The notes: generated by a model not told the origin, from the letters alone. Shown: positions 33,705 to 42,890, numbered from the stretch's first letter. The stretch: 55,393 bases of DNA from Microcaldota archaeon (GCA_021791245.1 JAJYWY010000031.1:1-55393), one strand, 5' to 3'. Numbers and translations: made by a program.

Positions 33705-34931
33705 TCATAATACTGCCTTGCTCTCTGCAACTAGCCTTCTCTGCCGCATAAGATATCTAAGTATTGCGCTGTTGTCTATCCACGTGGGAAGCCTTATCTC
33801 GAGCTTCGCCATCATGTATGCCAACGCATCGTTAAGCGTTGCAAACTCCTTTGCCTGGCTGCGCAGCGCTGCCCTTACGTGCTCCCTCACGTTCCATACG
33901 CCTACTGGAAGTGTGTATCCTTCGTGTACTTCCCTAAGTATTGTTACAGTAGCCTGCTTCTTCATCCTGTCAAGAAGCTCTGATACGGCGAGCCTTGCAG
34001 CGTAGTAGCACCCGCCTATCTCTGCATATGTCTTCCTGCCATCGAAGAACTCGTACGATGAGCCTATGTCTATGCTCTTGCTGCCCATGTTCCACGTAGT
34101 GTTAGGATACCACGCTTCGACAAGCTCGTAGCTCCATGCACCGGGAGCGAAGAGAACGAGCCATCTGTTGTCAAGGGAGTATGTCTCGAATACCATGTAA
34201 GAATCTATTGGCTCGTAAGTCTTCACCATAGCCAGGTTCTCCTTGCCCAGGGTGTCATCCACAGCAGTTATACTCCATCTAGTTGGGACGAACCTCCTCC
34301 TCTTGCCTGTGCCGAGGAGGCCTGAAGAGAATGCTTTCTGTATCTTAGAGACAGGGATTCCCCCTTTGTAGAGCTCAACTGCTGCCTGCGATGCATTCAT
34401 GCTGGTATCGCTGTGCGCTTTCTCAATCTTCCTGTTTGGGTATATGTTGCCCTGCAGTTCCATCTCCTTCATTCCTGCGCTGGGTCCATAAGGCTGGGAA
34501 TTGTCATCTAACGTTAGGTTCAGCATAGGCTTTCTTGTCAGAGTTATCGATGAATCTACATACTTGTCCGCCAGGGCAAGCTCTTCCACCATATACTGTA
34601 TCTTCCCTCCCAGAACGTCCTTAACGTCCACCTTTGCCATTCCCCTTACAAGCGTGGAACGGAAGCGGATTATGTCCTCTATGCTCTTCCCAACCCATTT
34701 TTCCGGGGTGCCGAGCAGCATCGTGTCCCCGAATACTGGTGGCACCATAGGCCCTATGAACACTTTTGGATATCCGAACCTGCCCACAAAGATGTCGGGT
34801 GGAGATGAGCCTTCTATCTTCGTACCGTTCATCATAGATATAGTGTTCATCTTGGCTATGTACTTAAGTATCGAAGGGTCCTTCATGTTCTTGTAGACGA
34901 CTCCTGTCCTGTTTATGGCATACTCCTGCAT
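33705..34931 (-). CDS. nreA: Nre-family DNA repair protein
   Basis: About 408 residues of the archaeal Nre family (COG1602). Family landmarks are FVGRFGYPKVFIGPMVPP, TPEKWVGKSIEDIIRFRS, VEELALADKYVDSSITL and the C-terminal TWIDNSAILRYLMRQRRL. No N-terminal zinc finger is present, so it is of the NreA kind. Nre proteins are linked to repair of DNA damage and may bind the sliding clamp through a C-terminal motif; a weak QRRLVAESK stretch is at that place. The ATG at 34931 is preferred, about 30 bases from a TATA-like taattattaattt shared with the divergent Nudix gene; 34952 is the alternative. Confidence 0.82.
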   Translation of the reverse strand: MQEYAINRTGVVYKNMKDPSILKYIAKMNTISMMNGTKIEGSSPPDIFVGRFGYPKVFIGPMVPPVFGDTMLLGTPEKWVGKSIEDIIRFRSTLVRGMAKVDVKDVLGGKIQYMVEELALADKYVDSSITLTRKPMLNLTLDDNSQPYGPSAGMKEMELQGNIYPNRKIEKAHSDTSMNASQAAVELYKGGIPVSKIQKAFSSGLLGTGKRRRFVPTRWSITAVDDTLGKENLAMVKTYEPIDSYMVFETYSLDNRWLVLFAPGAWSYELVEAWYPNTTWNMGSKSIDIGSSYEFFDGRKTYAEIGGCYYAARLAVSELLDRMKKQATVTILREVHEGYTLPVGVWNVREHVRAALRSQAKEFATLNDALAYMMAKLEIRLPTWIDNSAILRYLMRQRRLVAESKAVL

Positions 34932-34986
34932 GGAACCAATAATATGTGGCAAAACTAATTATTAATTTGCGCCAAAGATTGATAGT

Positions 34987-35433
34987 ATGCCTAAATATGT
35001 TGCTGATGGGGTCTGCGCCATAATAATGAACAAAGGAAGAATTCTGCTCCTCAATAGGAGGAATATACCTTTTCTTGTCAGAAACCCTGGAATCTGGTCC
35101 TTCCTGTTTGGCTCAATGGAGAAAGGCGAGAAACCGAATGAAACCGTGTACAGAGAGATAGAAGAAGAGACCAGATTGCGGAAGAAAGACCTCAAATTAA
35201 TCTCCAATGCGGGAAAGATGCTTCTCATAGATTTGCACAGCAGGAAGAGATGGTACAACTATACGTACTTGTTCGAATCCAAGTCAAGAAACGTTGAGAT
35301 AAACATTGAGAACAGCGCTTTCAGATGGGCATCAATCGAAGAAGTAAAAGAGCATAAGGGCTACACCAACATATTTTATAATGAAAAGAAGATATTAAAC
35401 CTATTAAGGGAAATGGATGAAAGACAACATTAG
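34987..35433 (+). CDS. Nudix hydrolase
   Basis: A 148-residue protein with a Nudix box near residues 42-64 (GSMEKGEKPNETVYREIEEE); the usual Gly near the end of the box is Arg in ETRL. It should hydrolyse a nucleoside diphosphate linked to another group, with Mg ions held by the REIEEE glutamates. Whether it cleans oxidised nucleotides or acts on NDP-sugars cannot be told. The 3' end overlaps the Xaa-Pro peptidase start by 17 bp, so the two are co-translated. Confidence 0.85.
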   Translation: MPKYVADGVCAIIMNKGRILLLNRRNIPFLVRNPGIWSFLFGSMEKGEKPNETVYREIEEETRLRKKDLKLISNAGKMLLIDLHSRKRWYNYTYLFESKSRNVEINIENSAFRWASIEEVKEHKGYTNIFYNEKKILNLLREMDERQH

Positions 35434-36478
35434 TAAAAAATTAAGAAAGATATTCAAGAATGCGGAAGGGATAGACAAGCTTCTGCTGTTCAACACAAGC
35501 ATGCAGGACCCAAACTTCAAGTACCTTACAGGCTTCACTAGCGGCCTCTTCGAGGATACTGTTACAATAGCAGACCGCAGATCGGTTAAGGTCTATTCAA
35601 GCCCGCTTGAATATGGGGATGCAAAGAGGCAGGTGATGGAACCCGTAAAAGTTGTGCTCGTGAATGATGGTAAAAAATTCAAGAAGGATCTTGGCGGAGA
35701 ACTTCATGGAAAAGCCATAGGGATAAACGGGAATATGATGCCTTATGCAATCTTTAAGAGATTGAAAAAATACAAGCCAAGGAAGATAATTGATGTGAGC
35801 GAGGCATTCGCGTCAGCAAGGCAGACGAAAAGTGAATATGAAGTAAGGCAGATGAGATCAGCTGCATTGATAACCAAAAAAGCAATGGCAATGATACAGA
35901 GATATCTAAAGGAAGGAGTTACAGAACTGGAGATTGCTTCCAAGTTCGATGAAATATCAATGAGGCTTGGCTCCGAGAAGCCTTCGTTCAGCACCATAGT
36001 CTGCTTCGGCGCAAATGCCGCATATCCGCACCATGCCCCAGACAAGACGAAACTCGGGAAAGGCGATATGGTGCTGATCGATGCAGGCGCAACAGTAAAG
36101 AATTACTGCTCTGACATATCGCGCACATTCATCTTCGGAAAAGGCAGCAGGTACAAGGAGAAGGCCAGGATTATAGAGGTTGTAAGGGAGACGCAGCTGA
36201 AAGCCATAAGTGCCGCAAAGGCCGGATTCGGCAGGCTTGACTTGCATAATCTTGCCAAGGAGAACATAGACTCAGCAGACAATAGCAAGTACAAAGGCAA
36301 GTTCATCCACGGGCTTGGCCACTCGCTCGGCATAGAAGTGCACGATTCAAGCACGTCAAAGAAGCTCATCGATGGAATGGTGACAACGATAGAGCCTGGA
36401 ATATACGTGGAAGGACTGGGAGGGGCAAGGATAGAGGACGATATATTTATAACGAAGAAGGGGCACATAGTACTCTGA
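35417..36478 (+). CDS. pepQ: Xaa-Pro aminopeptidase/dipeptidase, M24 family
   Basis: A 353-residue M24B peptidase. Residues 1-125 are the creatinase-like N-terminal domain; the rest is the pita-bread catalytic domain. All five metal ligands are present: Asp in VLIDAGATV, Asp in SDISRTF, His in HGLGHSLGIEVH, Glu in TIEPGIYVEG and Glu in ARIEDDIF. It cleaves Xaa-Pro bonds in peptides, a step in peptide recycling, and shares fold with the map product in this window. It lies 4 bp before tRNA-Pro(CGG). Confidence 0.92.
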   Translation: MKDNISKKLRKIFKNAEGIDKLLLFNTSMQDPNFKYLTGFTSGLFEDTVTIADRRSVKVYSSPLEYGDAKRQVMEPVKVVLVNDGKKFKKDLGGELHGKAIGINGNMMPYAIFKRLKKYKPRKIIDVSEAFASARQTKSEYEVRQMRSAALITKKAMAMIQRYLKEGVTELEIASKFDEISMRLGSEKPSFSTIVCFGANAAYPHHAPDKTKLGKGDMVLIDAGATVKNYCSDISRTFIFGKGSRYKEKARIIEVVRETQLKAISAAKAGFGRLDLHNLAKENIDSADNSKYKGKFIHGLGHSLGIEVHDSSTSKKLIDGMVTTIEPGIYVEGLGGARIEDDIFITKKGHIVL

Positions 36479-36482
36479 TTCT

Positions 36483-36556
36483 GGGGAGTTATGCTAGTCT
36501 GGTTAGGCTACCACCTTCGGGAGGTGGCGACCCGTGTTCAAATCACGGACTCCCCG
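36483..36556 (+). tRNA. tRNA-Pro (CGG)
   Basis: Acceptor GGGGAGT/ACTCCCC, anticodon stem CCACC/GGTGG with loop TTCGGGA and anticodon CGG, T stem CCGTG/CACGG with loop TTCAAAT, discriminator G. The acceptor and T arm are identical to the tRNA-Pro(TGG) at 31263-31336. D stem has one mismatch. No intron. Confidence 0.92.
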
Positions 36557-36613
36557 ATGCATTTTTGGGGTGGAGAGTAAAAGTCGCCTTTATCCCTTTT
36601 GTTTTCTCGCTTC

Positions 36614-36805
36614 TTATTTTGATTTTGGCTTTTCTTTTAAGAAAAGTGAGCTTATTAGGAATATTATGCTTAGAATAAACTCGAACATTATAAGACTAAC
36701 ATCCGTAGAGCTTCCTCCTACTTTCCAATAGGCTAGGGCACTTGTCACCCATGCAATTACCAATCCAACCCCGACTCCACGAATATAATATTTTCTTATT
36801 TCCAT
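36614..36805 (-). CDS. Small two-span membrane protein (paralogue A)
   Basis: A 63-residue protein with two helices: YIRGVGVGLVIAWVTSALAY and LIMFEFILSIIFLISSLFL, ending in a basic Lys-rich tail. The first helix is nearly identical in protein and DNA to the end of the next gene (36819-37031), so a duplicated block of about 60 bp joins them. No family recognised. Confidence 0.55.
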   Translation of the reverse strand: MEIRKYYIRGVGVGLVIAWVTSALAYWKVGGSSTDVSLIMFEFILSIIFLISSLFLKEKPKSK

Positions 36806-36818
36806 TTATCATTCACCT

Positions 36819-37031
36819 TTACTTTGATCTCTTTCTTACAATAAAATAGGCTAGGGCACTTGTCACCCATGCAATTACCAATCCGATCCCGACTCCACGA
36901 ACATATGCATTATTTGTAAGATGTCCGACTGCGAAGAGTATCACGCTTAGAATCAACTCTAATAGTACAAGTGCTAGTATAAGCTTCGGATATGTATTTA
37001 TTTTATTGATGTTTGTCTTTATTTTATCCAT
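36819..37031 (-). CDS. Small two-span membrane protein (paralogue B)
   Basis: From ATG 37031 (MDKIKTNINKINTYPK) the 70-residue protein has helices LILALVLLELILSVILFAVG and YVRGVGIGLVIAWVTSALAY, and a basic end. The order of its helices is swapped compared with the paralogue at 36614-36805. The frame stays open further upstream to 37298, but that part is antisense-like DNA inside the helicase gene, so I did not use it; ATG 37151 is another possible start. Follows the helicase gene by 34 bp. Confidence 0.55.
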   Translation of the reverse strand: MDKIKTNINKINTYPKLILALVLLELILSVILFAVGHLTNNAYVRGVGIGLVIAWVTSALAYFIVRKRSK

Positions 37032-37065
37032 ATCTTTCTCCGATGTGTCTTCTTCTGTAAGTTTA

Positions 37066-38424
37066 TCAGAACCTTCTTCTCCTTCTCTGGAATTCTCTCC
37101 TTCCTCCTTCGCTTCCGCCTTCCCTTTCCCTGTCCCTGTTGAATCCGCCATGCCTGAATCCGCGGCCCGATCCTCCTTCTCTCCTTCCATGGAAGCCCCC
37201 TCTGCCCCTATGGAATCCTCCTCTTTGTTCCGTGTCAAAGCTCCTGCCCCCGAAGACCTTGATGTGTGCGAACTTATCCGCATCAAGCTGTATTTCATTC
37301 ATTCTCGTGTTCGTCTCTTCCTCTATGTTCCAGATGAGGTTTTTCTGGTCATGCGTTATTATGCTGAACGCCCTCCCGTCCGCATCCATTCTTGCTGATC
37401 TGCCTACCCTGTGCACGTATACCCTAGGATCCTCAGGCACGTCGAAGTTTATTATGTCGGATATTCCTGATATGTCTATTCCTCTTGCAGCTACGTTCGT
37501 GGCTATGAGGAACCTTCCTCGTTTCTTGAACTCCATCATCTCCCTCTCCCTTCTCGGCTGCGACAGGCCTCCATGTATGAGCATTGCATTGAAGCCCTGC
37601 GCGGAGAATGCTGCGTGCACCATGCTTGCTGCGTGCTGCGTAGCGACGAAGATTATCGCCTTCTTAGGCTCGTACTTCTCTACATATGCGAGAAGCGTCG
37701 CGAACTTTCTGTTGTACTCTGCTATTGAATAGAAATGGGATATCTTTGTGGCAACGATCTCCTCTTCGCTTCCCACGCTTATGTGCACCGGAAACCTCAT
37801 GTGCCTCTTCGCCACTGAAATTATCTTCTGCGGCATGGTTGCCGAAAAGATCATCGTCTGCTTCTTTTCAGGGGTCTTTGAAAGTATTAATTCTATGTCC
37901 TCTATGAATCCCATGTCGAACATTATGTCTGCTTCGTCAAGGACGAGGAACTTTATCGCATCCAGCCTAAGGGCCCTTCTCTCATATAGGTCTATTATCC
38001 TTCCTGGAGTGCCGATTATTATGTCTGGATTCCTCCTGAGGTTCTGCATCTGGATGTTTATAGAAGCTCCCCCATATACTATGGCGACGCTCTCCCTCCT
38101 CTCATGCCTAAGTTTCGTTGCTACATCATATATCTGGATCGCAAGCTCCCTTGTAGGAACTATTATGAGAACTTCCGGATCCCTGCTTGCCACTTCTCTC
38201 TGCATTATGGGAACCATGAATGCGCAGGTCTTGCCTGTGCCGGTCTTTGCCCTGACTATGAGGTCCTTGCCTTCCAGCGCTACAGGTATTGCCTGTTCCT
38301 GGACTTCCGTTGCAGTTATGAAGTTCATCCTTTTCAATGCTTCAACAAGTCCTTGCTTTAAATTCATCTCTGAAAATTGCTTCAAATTTACACCTTGATT
38401 TAAAAGAGGAATAGATTTTATCAT
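37066..38424 (-). CDS. DEAD-box RNA helicase
   Basis: A 452-residue helicase with the full motif set: Q motif region before TEVQEQAIPVAL, Walker A AKTGTGKT, PTRELA, GG and TPGRI, LDEADIMF (DEAD), SAT in IFSATMP, ARGIDI and HRVGRSAR. The C-terminus is an Arg/Gly-rich tail with RGG-type repeats, probably an RNA-binding extension. It unwinds or remodels RNA, perhaps in ribosome assembly or cold response. Start 38424 or the ATG at 38367 (MNLKQGLVEAL). Confidence 0.93.
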   Translation of the reverse strand: MIKSIPLLNQGVNLKQFSEMNLKQGLVEALKRMNFITATEVQEQAIPVALEGKDLIVRAKTGTGKTCAFMVPIMQREVASRDPEVLIIVPTRELAIQIYDVATKLRHERRESVAIVYGGASINIQMQNLRRNPDIIIGTPGRIIDLYERRALRLDAIKFLVLDEADIMFDMGFIEDIELILSKTPEKKQTMIFSATMPQKIISVAKRHMRFPVHISVGSEEEIVATKISHFYSIAEYNRKFATLLAYVEKYEPKKAIIFVATQHAASMVHAAFSAQGFNAMLIHGGLSQPRREREMMEFKKRGRFLIATNVAARGIDISGISDIINFDVPEDPRVYVHRVGRSARMDADGRAFSIITHDQKNLIWNIEEETNTRMNEIQLDADKFAHIKVFGGRSFDTEQRGGFHRGRGGFHGRREGGSGRGFRHGGFNRDREREGGSEGGRREFQRRRRRF

Positions 38425-38504
38425 GCCCTTGCTTGATTACACTCTTTCTTCATTTTATATTTCGTATATTAAGATTATTGTGCATCCCATATATAGAGCT
38501 TTGT

Positions 38505-40571
38505 CTATGGCGAATATCCTGAAAGGGCAATGGAATTCAGCACCACCGTTACAGAGCTTAACGACATTGCGAACGCTGCAAGAAGCGGCAATACCCCGTA
38601 TATGCTTAGGCCGAAGAACGGCACAAGGGCCCCTGCTGCGACTGGTATCAGCAGCGTGTTGTATCCGAAAGCCCAGAAGAGGTTCTGCCTTATCTTCCCC
38701 ATTGTGGCCTTGCTTATCATTATAGATGCCGCGACATCGTTTATATTGTTCCTCACAAGGACTATGCCCCCTGCTTCTATAGCTACGTCAGTTCCTGCCC
38801 CCAGTGCTATACCTACGTCTGCCTTCGCAAGCGCAGGCGCATCGTTTATTCCGTCGCCTACCATCGCGACTGTTCTCCCTTCTTTCTGCAGTTCTTCTAT
38901 CTTTTTCAGCTTGTCCTGCGGCTTTGCCTCCGCAATGACATTCTCTATCCCAAGCTTTTTTGCAACAGCATGCGCAGTCTTTGCGTTATCCCCGGTTATC
39001 ATGAATATCTCTATTCCTTCCTTTGAGAGGGCTTTTATTGCACCTTTGCTCTCATCCTTTATCTTATCTGCTATGGCTATTATTCCGATTACCTTCCCAT
39101 TTACGCCGATAATTACCGGAGTCTTTCCTTCGTTCGCCGCAGATGCAATGCCCTTCTCCGCGACTATTGGAACGTCCTTGAACATGTCCCTGTTTCCTAC
39201 TATTATCCTTTCTCCGGATTTGCTGACTGCATATATGCCCCTCCCCTCCATGTATTTGAAGCTGACAGGAAAACCATAATGCACCTTGATCCTGTGCGCA
39301 TATTCTATTATTGCCTTCCCAAGTATGTGCTCTGAATTTGCCTCCGCAATGCATGCCTTCCCTATGACTTCCCTCTTGCTGTGCCCCTTAACAGCAATCA
39401 CTTCGGTAACTTCAGGCTTCCCTTTGGTGAGCGTGCCGGTCTTATCGAATATTATTGTATCTACTTTCGAGGCTGTTTCAAGCGCTTCACCGCTTTTTAC
39501 CAGAATGTGGTTCCTTGCAGAAAGCCCAGATGATACCATCAGCGCCGCAGGGGTGGCTATGCCCAGCGCACATGGACACGCTATTATCAGCACGCTTACA
39601 AAGGCCAGTATGGCATACGGCATTGGCGCGTTCCCCACAGATAGCCATAGAATGAATGATGCAATCGCAATCAGTATCACTATGGGTACGAAATATGAAG
39701 ACACCTTGTCTACAAGCCTCTGGACAGGGACCCTGCTTGATGCAGCATCCCTTATTATGCTTATTATCTGCGACAGCGCAGTATCCTCGCCAGTCTTCTG
39801 CGCTTTTATCTTTATTGCGCCTGACACGTTTATGGTTCCTGCCATGACCTTGTCCCCTGCCTTCTTCGGAACTGGCATGCTCTCTCCTGTTATCATTGAT
39901 TCGTCTGCCTCTCCGGAACCATGGATTACCGTGGCGTCAACAGGGATCCTTTCGCCGGGTTTTACAAGAAGCACTGCCCCGCGTTTTAGTTCTGAAACGT
40001 CCACGTCGATTATCTTGCTGCCAATCACTGCATGCGCAGTTTTAGGCTGGAGCTTTATTATCGCCTCTATGGAAGATGTAGCACGCACTTCTGCAAGCCT
40101 TTGCATGTACGTTCCTGAAAGTATAAGTGATATTATCAGGGCTGATGTGTCGAAATACAGGTTTTGCATCGGCACCATACCCGGAAAGAACACGACGAAT
40201 GAGCTGTATGCCCATGCAGCGGTTGTCCCAATCGCTATGAGCGTATCCATATTGCTCGATCTGTTCTTCATGGCGTCGATGGTGCCCATATAGAACCTAT
40301 ACCCTGAATAAAACTGCACAAGAGTAGCTAGGGCGAACATTATGTATTTCTCATATGGAAGCCCTGTAAACGCGTATGTTAGGAGAAGTATTGCTATGGA
40401 AACAGGCCATGCAATGATAAGCGCACGTTTCAGCTCTCTCATCTCCCTTTCGGGTTTCTCGAACTGAAGCCTGCATGTCGCAGAGCAGAAGTAATACTTC
40501 CTGCCTTCCTTAGAGGAAGTTAAGTCCGTATGCTCGTCAACGTACATTCCACATACAGGATCGTATGCCAT
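38505..40571 (-). CDS. copA: Copper-exporting P1B-type ATPase with N-terminal YHS domain
   Basis: A 688-residue Cu+ ATPase. Residues 1-40 form a YHS domain (DPVCGMYVDEH, YFCSATC) in place of the usual HMA domain. The membrane ion site has CPC at 332-334, and the P-domain DKTGT with phospho-acceptor Asp at 376. TGES lies at 228-231 and GDGINDAPAL near 590. YN and MSxSS motifs (AFGYNTLLIPVAAG, AMSLSSVTVVLNS) match the Cu+ class P1B-1. It exports copper across the cytoplasmic membrane, useful in acid metal-rich settings. It follows a small YHS gene by 9 bp. Confidence 0.93.
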   Translation of the reverse strand: MAYDPVCGMYVDEHTDLTSSKEGRKYYFCSATCRLQFEKPEREMRELKRALIIAWPVSIAILLLTYAFTGLPYEKYIMFALATLVQFYSGYRFYMGTIDAMKNRSSNMDTLIAIGTTAAWAYSSFVVFFPGMVPMQNLYFDTSALIISLILSGTYMQRLAEVRATSSIEAIIKLQPKTAHAVIGSKIIDVDVSELKRGAVLLVKPGERIPVDATVIHGSGEADESMITGESMPVPKKAGDKVMAGTINVSGAIKIKAQKTGEDTALSQIISIIRDAASSRVPVQRLVDKVSSYFVPIVILIAIASFILWLSVGNAPMPYAILAFVSVLIIACPCALGIATPAALMVSSGLSARNHILVKSGEALETASKVDTIIFDKTGTLTKGKPEVTEVIAVKGHSKREVIGKACIAEANSEHILGKAIIEYAHRIKVHYGFPVSFKYMEGRGIYAVSKSGERIIVGNRDMFKDVPIVAEKGIASAANEGKTPVIIGVNGKVIGIIAIADKIKDESKGAIKALSKEGIEIFMITGDNAKTAHAVAKKLGIENVIAEAKPQDKLKKIEELQKEGRTVAMVGDGINDAPALAKADVGIALGAGTDVAIEAGGIVLVRNNINDVAASIMISKATMGKIRQNLFWAFGYNTLLIPVAAGALVPFFGLSIYGVLPLLAAFAMSLSSVTVVLNSIALSGYSP

Positions 40572-40580
40572 TCCCTTCCC

Positions 40581-40715
40581 TTACTTGGCGTACTTCGATG
40601 GGTTCTTGTCGAAAGAACTCTTGCACTGCGCAGAGCAGAATAAGTACTTCTTATTTTTATACGTGCTTGAGAACTTGCCTGAGCTCACTTCCATCCCGCA
40701 CACAACATCTTTCAT
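40581..40715 (-). CDS. YHS-domain microprotein, probable copper-binding
   Basis: An ATG at 40715 gives 44 residues: MKDVVCGMEVSSGKFSS, then YLFCSAQCKSSFDKNPSKYAK. This is a complete YHS/TRASH-like domain with cysteines in CGM and CSAQC. It is near-identical in plan to the N-terminal domain of the copper ATPase that starts 9 bp downstream, so it may deliver Cu+ to the pump. An ATG at 40727 could extend it by four residues. A TATA-like sequence is about 26-37 bases upstream. Confidence 0.8.
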   Translation of the reverse strand: MKDVVCGMEVSSGKFSSTYKNKKYLFCSAQCKSSFDKNPSKYAK

Positions 40716-40740
40716 ATATCCACACATAACATTCTCGTGC

Positions 40741-40752
40741 ACGTTTTATATC
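40741..40752. promoter_or_regulatory. Shared TATA-like element of divergent genes
   Basis: The stretch acgttttatatcc reads as GGATATAAAA on the minus strand and TTTTATATCC on the plus strand. It is about 26-37 bases from the YHS start (40715, minus) and 26-37 bases from the start of the plus-strand phosphodiesterase gene (40778). One element could serve both sides. Confidence 0.35.
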
Positions 40753-40777
40753 CTTTTGCATAATACTAATTGGTTTT

Positions 40778-41947
40778 ATGGCATCGCTGATTGATGATCT
40801 TCAGGAAGAGGGATTCGTGCTTCCGGATTTCAGGAACAGCAACCTGGAGGTTGCGAGACAGCTGGCTGCGTCTGACCATGGAAACATGATTGGCGACAAA
40901 GAAAAGAAAGTATTCCTTGTCATAGACGGATTGGGATACAATCTCTTCGAAAAAGTAGTGAAGAAGGGAAATGCTTTCGGCATAGAACTTGACGATGCAA
41001 GAAGGATAACTACCGTATTCCCATCAACCACCATGAACGTGATGTCAAGCATATACAGCGGCAAGACAACCGCGGAGCATGGCCTGCTTGCAAATAACGT
41101 CTTTATCAGGGAATACGGAATGCCGGTAAATGCCATAGGCCTTTCCCCGACAGCGCTGCGTGGATCGCACGGTAACAAGATCCTTCCAGAATTCATATAT
41201 CCTAAGAGCGACGTTATAAGCGCAATAAAGGGTAGGGGAAAGAAGCTCAAGATAATAATAAACGAGACCTTATCGTATTCCGGGATGAGCAGCTTCATGT
41301 TCCAGAAAGAGGATATAGTAAAATTCGTCACATTCGAAGACATGCTTGTAAAGATAAAGAAACTTGTAGAGTCTGGAGATACCGACTTCATAATGGCGTA
41401 CTTCGATATGCTAGACCATGCGGAGCACGTATTTGATCCAATATCGGAAGAGGTGGAAGAGAGCCTGGCAGGCTATCTGATTTCGCTTGAGAGGATACTG
41501 CTTCCAGCGCTAAAGGGAAGCGGATATGACTTAATAATAACCGCAGACCATGGGCACATAAGGACTCCTTTCGTGCGCGATATTAAGATACTGCCAGGTG
41601 ACAAGATGCTGGACTTTCTTATAACACCCCCTTATGGAGAGTCAAGAGTATCCTTTTTCATGGTCAGAGACAGCAGCAGAAGAATTTTCGAGGAATATGT
41701 TGAGAAGACCTTGGGCAATGCGGGGAAGCTCGTGGACGCGGACGAGCTTATCTCTACAGGCATATTCGGGAAGAAAAAAATAGACGAGAAGTTCAGGTAC
41801 AGGTTCGGCACTCACGTGCTCATAATGAAGGGCGACAATGCATTTGGATACCTTTACCCTGGCGTGGAAAGAAAGATATTCGAGACAAAAGGAGGGCACG
41901 GAAGCCTGAGCGCGGACGAGATGTACGTGCCACTTATATTGGTGTGA
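40778..41947 (+). CDS. Alkaline-phosphatase superfamily phosphodiesterase
   Basis: A 389-residue enzyme of the type I phosphodiesterase/nucleotide pyrophosphatase branch. Metal-site elements are FLVIDGLGYN, nucleophile region TVFPSTTMNV, DMLDHAEHVF, TADHGHIRTP and GGHGSLSADEM. It has no signal peptide, so it acts in the cytoplasm or at its membrane. It should split a phosphodiester or pyrophosphate linkage; archaeal members may act on nucleotide sugars or lipid head groups. It is followed 4 bp later by the SDR gene, so the two form a unit. Confidence 0.8.
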   Translation: MASLIDDLQEEGFVLPDFRNSNLEVARQLAASDHGNMIGDKEKKVFLVIDGLGYNLFEKVVKKGNAFGIELDDARRITTVFPSTTMNVMSSIYSGKTTAEHGLLANNVFIREYGMPVNAIGLSPTALRGSHGNKILPEFIYPKSDVISAIKGRGKKLKIIINETLSYSGMSSFMFQKEDIVKFVTFEDMLVKIKKLVESGDTDFIMAYFDMLDHAEHVFDPISEEVEESLAGYLISLERILLPALKGSGYDLIITADHGHIRTPFVRDIKILPGDKMLDFLITPPYGESRVSFFMVRDSSRRIFEEYVEKTLGNAGKLVDADELISTGIFGKKKIDEKFRYRFGTHVLIMKGDNAFGYLYPGVERKIFETKGGHGSLSADEMYVPLILV

Positions 41948-41951
41948 TATT

Positions 41952-42890
41952 GTGATATTGGTTACAGGTGGAACAGGGCACGTCGGAAGGCATCTTGTAG
42001 ATGCACTTGTCAAGAATGGAGAGAATGTTAGGGTATTCGCCAAAGATACAAAGTATGAGAGGAATGATGTTGACTTTGTATGTGGCGACCTGCTTGACGA
42101 GGATATTGTAATGAAGGCTGTTCATGGGGCAGACGTGATATACCATCTTGCGGCGATCGTGGACTATGTGCCTGCTCCAGACAAGCTCATGTACGACGTA
42201 AATGTTGTTGGAACACAGAACATGCTCAAGCACTCCAATGCCAAGAAATTCGTCTATTTGTCTTCCACTTCCGTGTACGGGAAGAGACATGAGAACCCTG
42301 CAAATGAGAATACACGGCTGAATCCGAGCAGCTATTACGGAAAGACCAAGGTGATTGCGGAGAAGATGGTTCTGGAGAAAGGAGGAGTCTCGATAAGGTC
42401 TCCTGTAATATACGGACCCGGATTCAACGAGGGTTTCTACACTATAATCGGACAGATACAAAAGGGTACGATGAGGATAATAGGAAATGGGAAGAACAGA
42501 ATGCAGTGGATACATGTAAGCGATCTCATAGATGCACTGCTTCTTGCAAAGGAGAAAGGAAAGAATGGCGAAGTATACCTAATTGCAGGAAAGGAAGTCA
42601 TGACGCAGGAGGAACTGCTTGGGCTGGTGGCAGAATGCCTGGGCGTGCAGAAGCCTGTGAAACACGTTTCAACAAATGCAGCATATGCGCTCGCATACTA
42701 CAAGATGTTCTCTGCGAAGCTGATGCGAAAAAAGCCGAAGCTCATACCAGGGCACATAAGTAGCATTGTAGCTGACAGAACATTCGATACATCGAAAGCC
42801 AAGAGCGAACTTGGATTCGAGGCAAAAGTTGATTACAAGCAGGGAATAATGGAGATGGTCGGCGAATTCAAGGGCAGCGTCAGCGAATAG
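41952..42890 (+). CDS. NAD-dependent epimerase/dehydratase (SDR)
   Basis: A 312-residue extended short-chain dehydrogenase. The Rossmann motif TGGTGHVGRH is at residues 5-14, YHLAAIVDYV follows, and the catalytic Tyr-x-x-x-Lys is YYGKTK near 130 with SSTSVYG before it. Sugar-nucleotide epimerase-like, with IRSPVIYGPGF and a variable C-terminal substrate domain. It starts at GTG 41952. The substrate could be a UDP-sugar or a related compound, in line with the sugar nucleotidyltransferase elsewhere in the window. Confidence 0.85.
   Translation: MILVTGGTGHVGRHLVDALVKNGENVRVFAKDTKYERNDVDFVCGDLLDEDIVMKAVHGADVIYHLAAIVDYVPAPDKLMYDVNVVGTQNMLKHSNAKKFVYLSSTSVYGKRHENPANENTRLNPSSYYGKTKVIAEKMVLEKGGVSIRSPVIYGPGFNEGFYTIIGQIQKGTMRIIGNGKNRMQWIHVSDLIDALLLAKEKGKNGEVYLIAGKEVMTQEELLGLVAECLGVQKPVKHVSTNAAYALAYYKMFSAKLMRKKPKLIPGHISSIVADRTFDTSKAKSELGFEAKVDYKQGIMEMVGEFKGSVSE

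Noticed and set aside
37032-37298. N-terminal extension of the small membrane protein into the helicase gene
   Set aside because: The sequence is low-complexity because it reads the helicase's Arg/Gly-rich tail in another frame; starts at 37031 after the helicase stop are simpler.
39286-40293. 335-residue plus-strand frame inside the copper ATPase gene
   Set aside because: Antisense to a firmly identified gene; the frame mirrors its codon pattern and shows no known motif.
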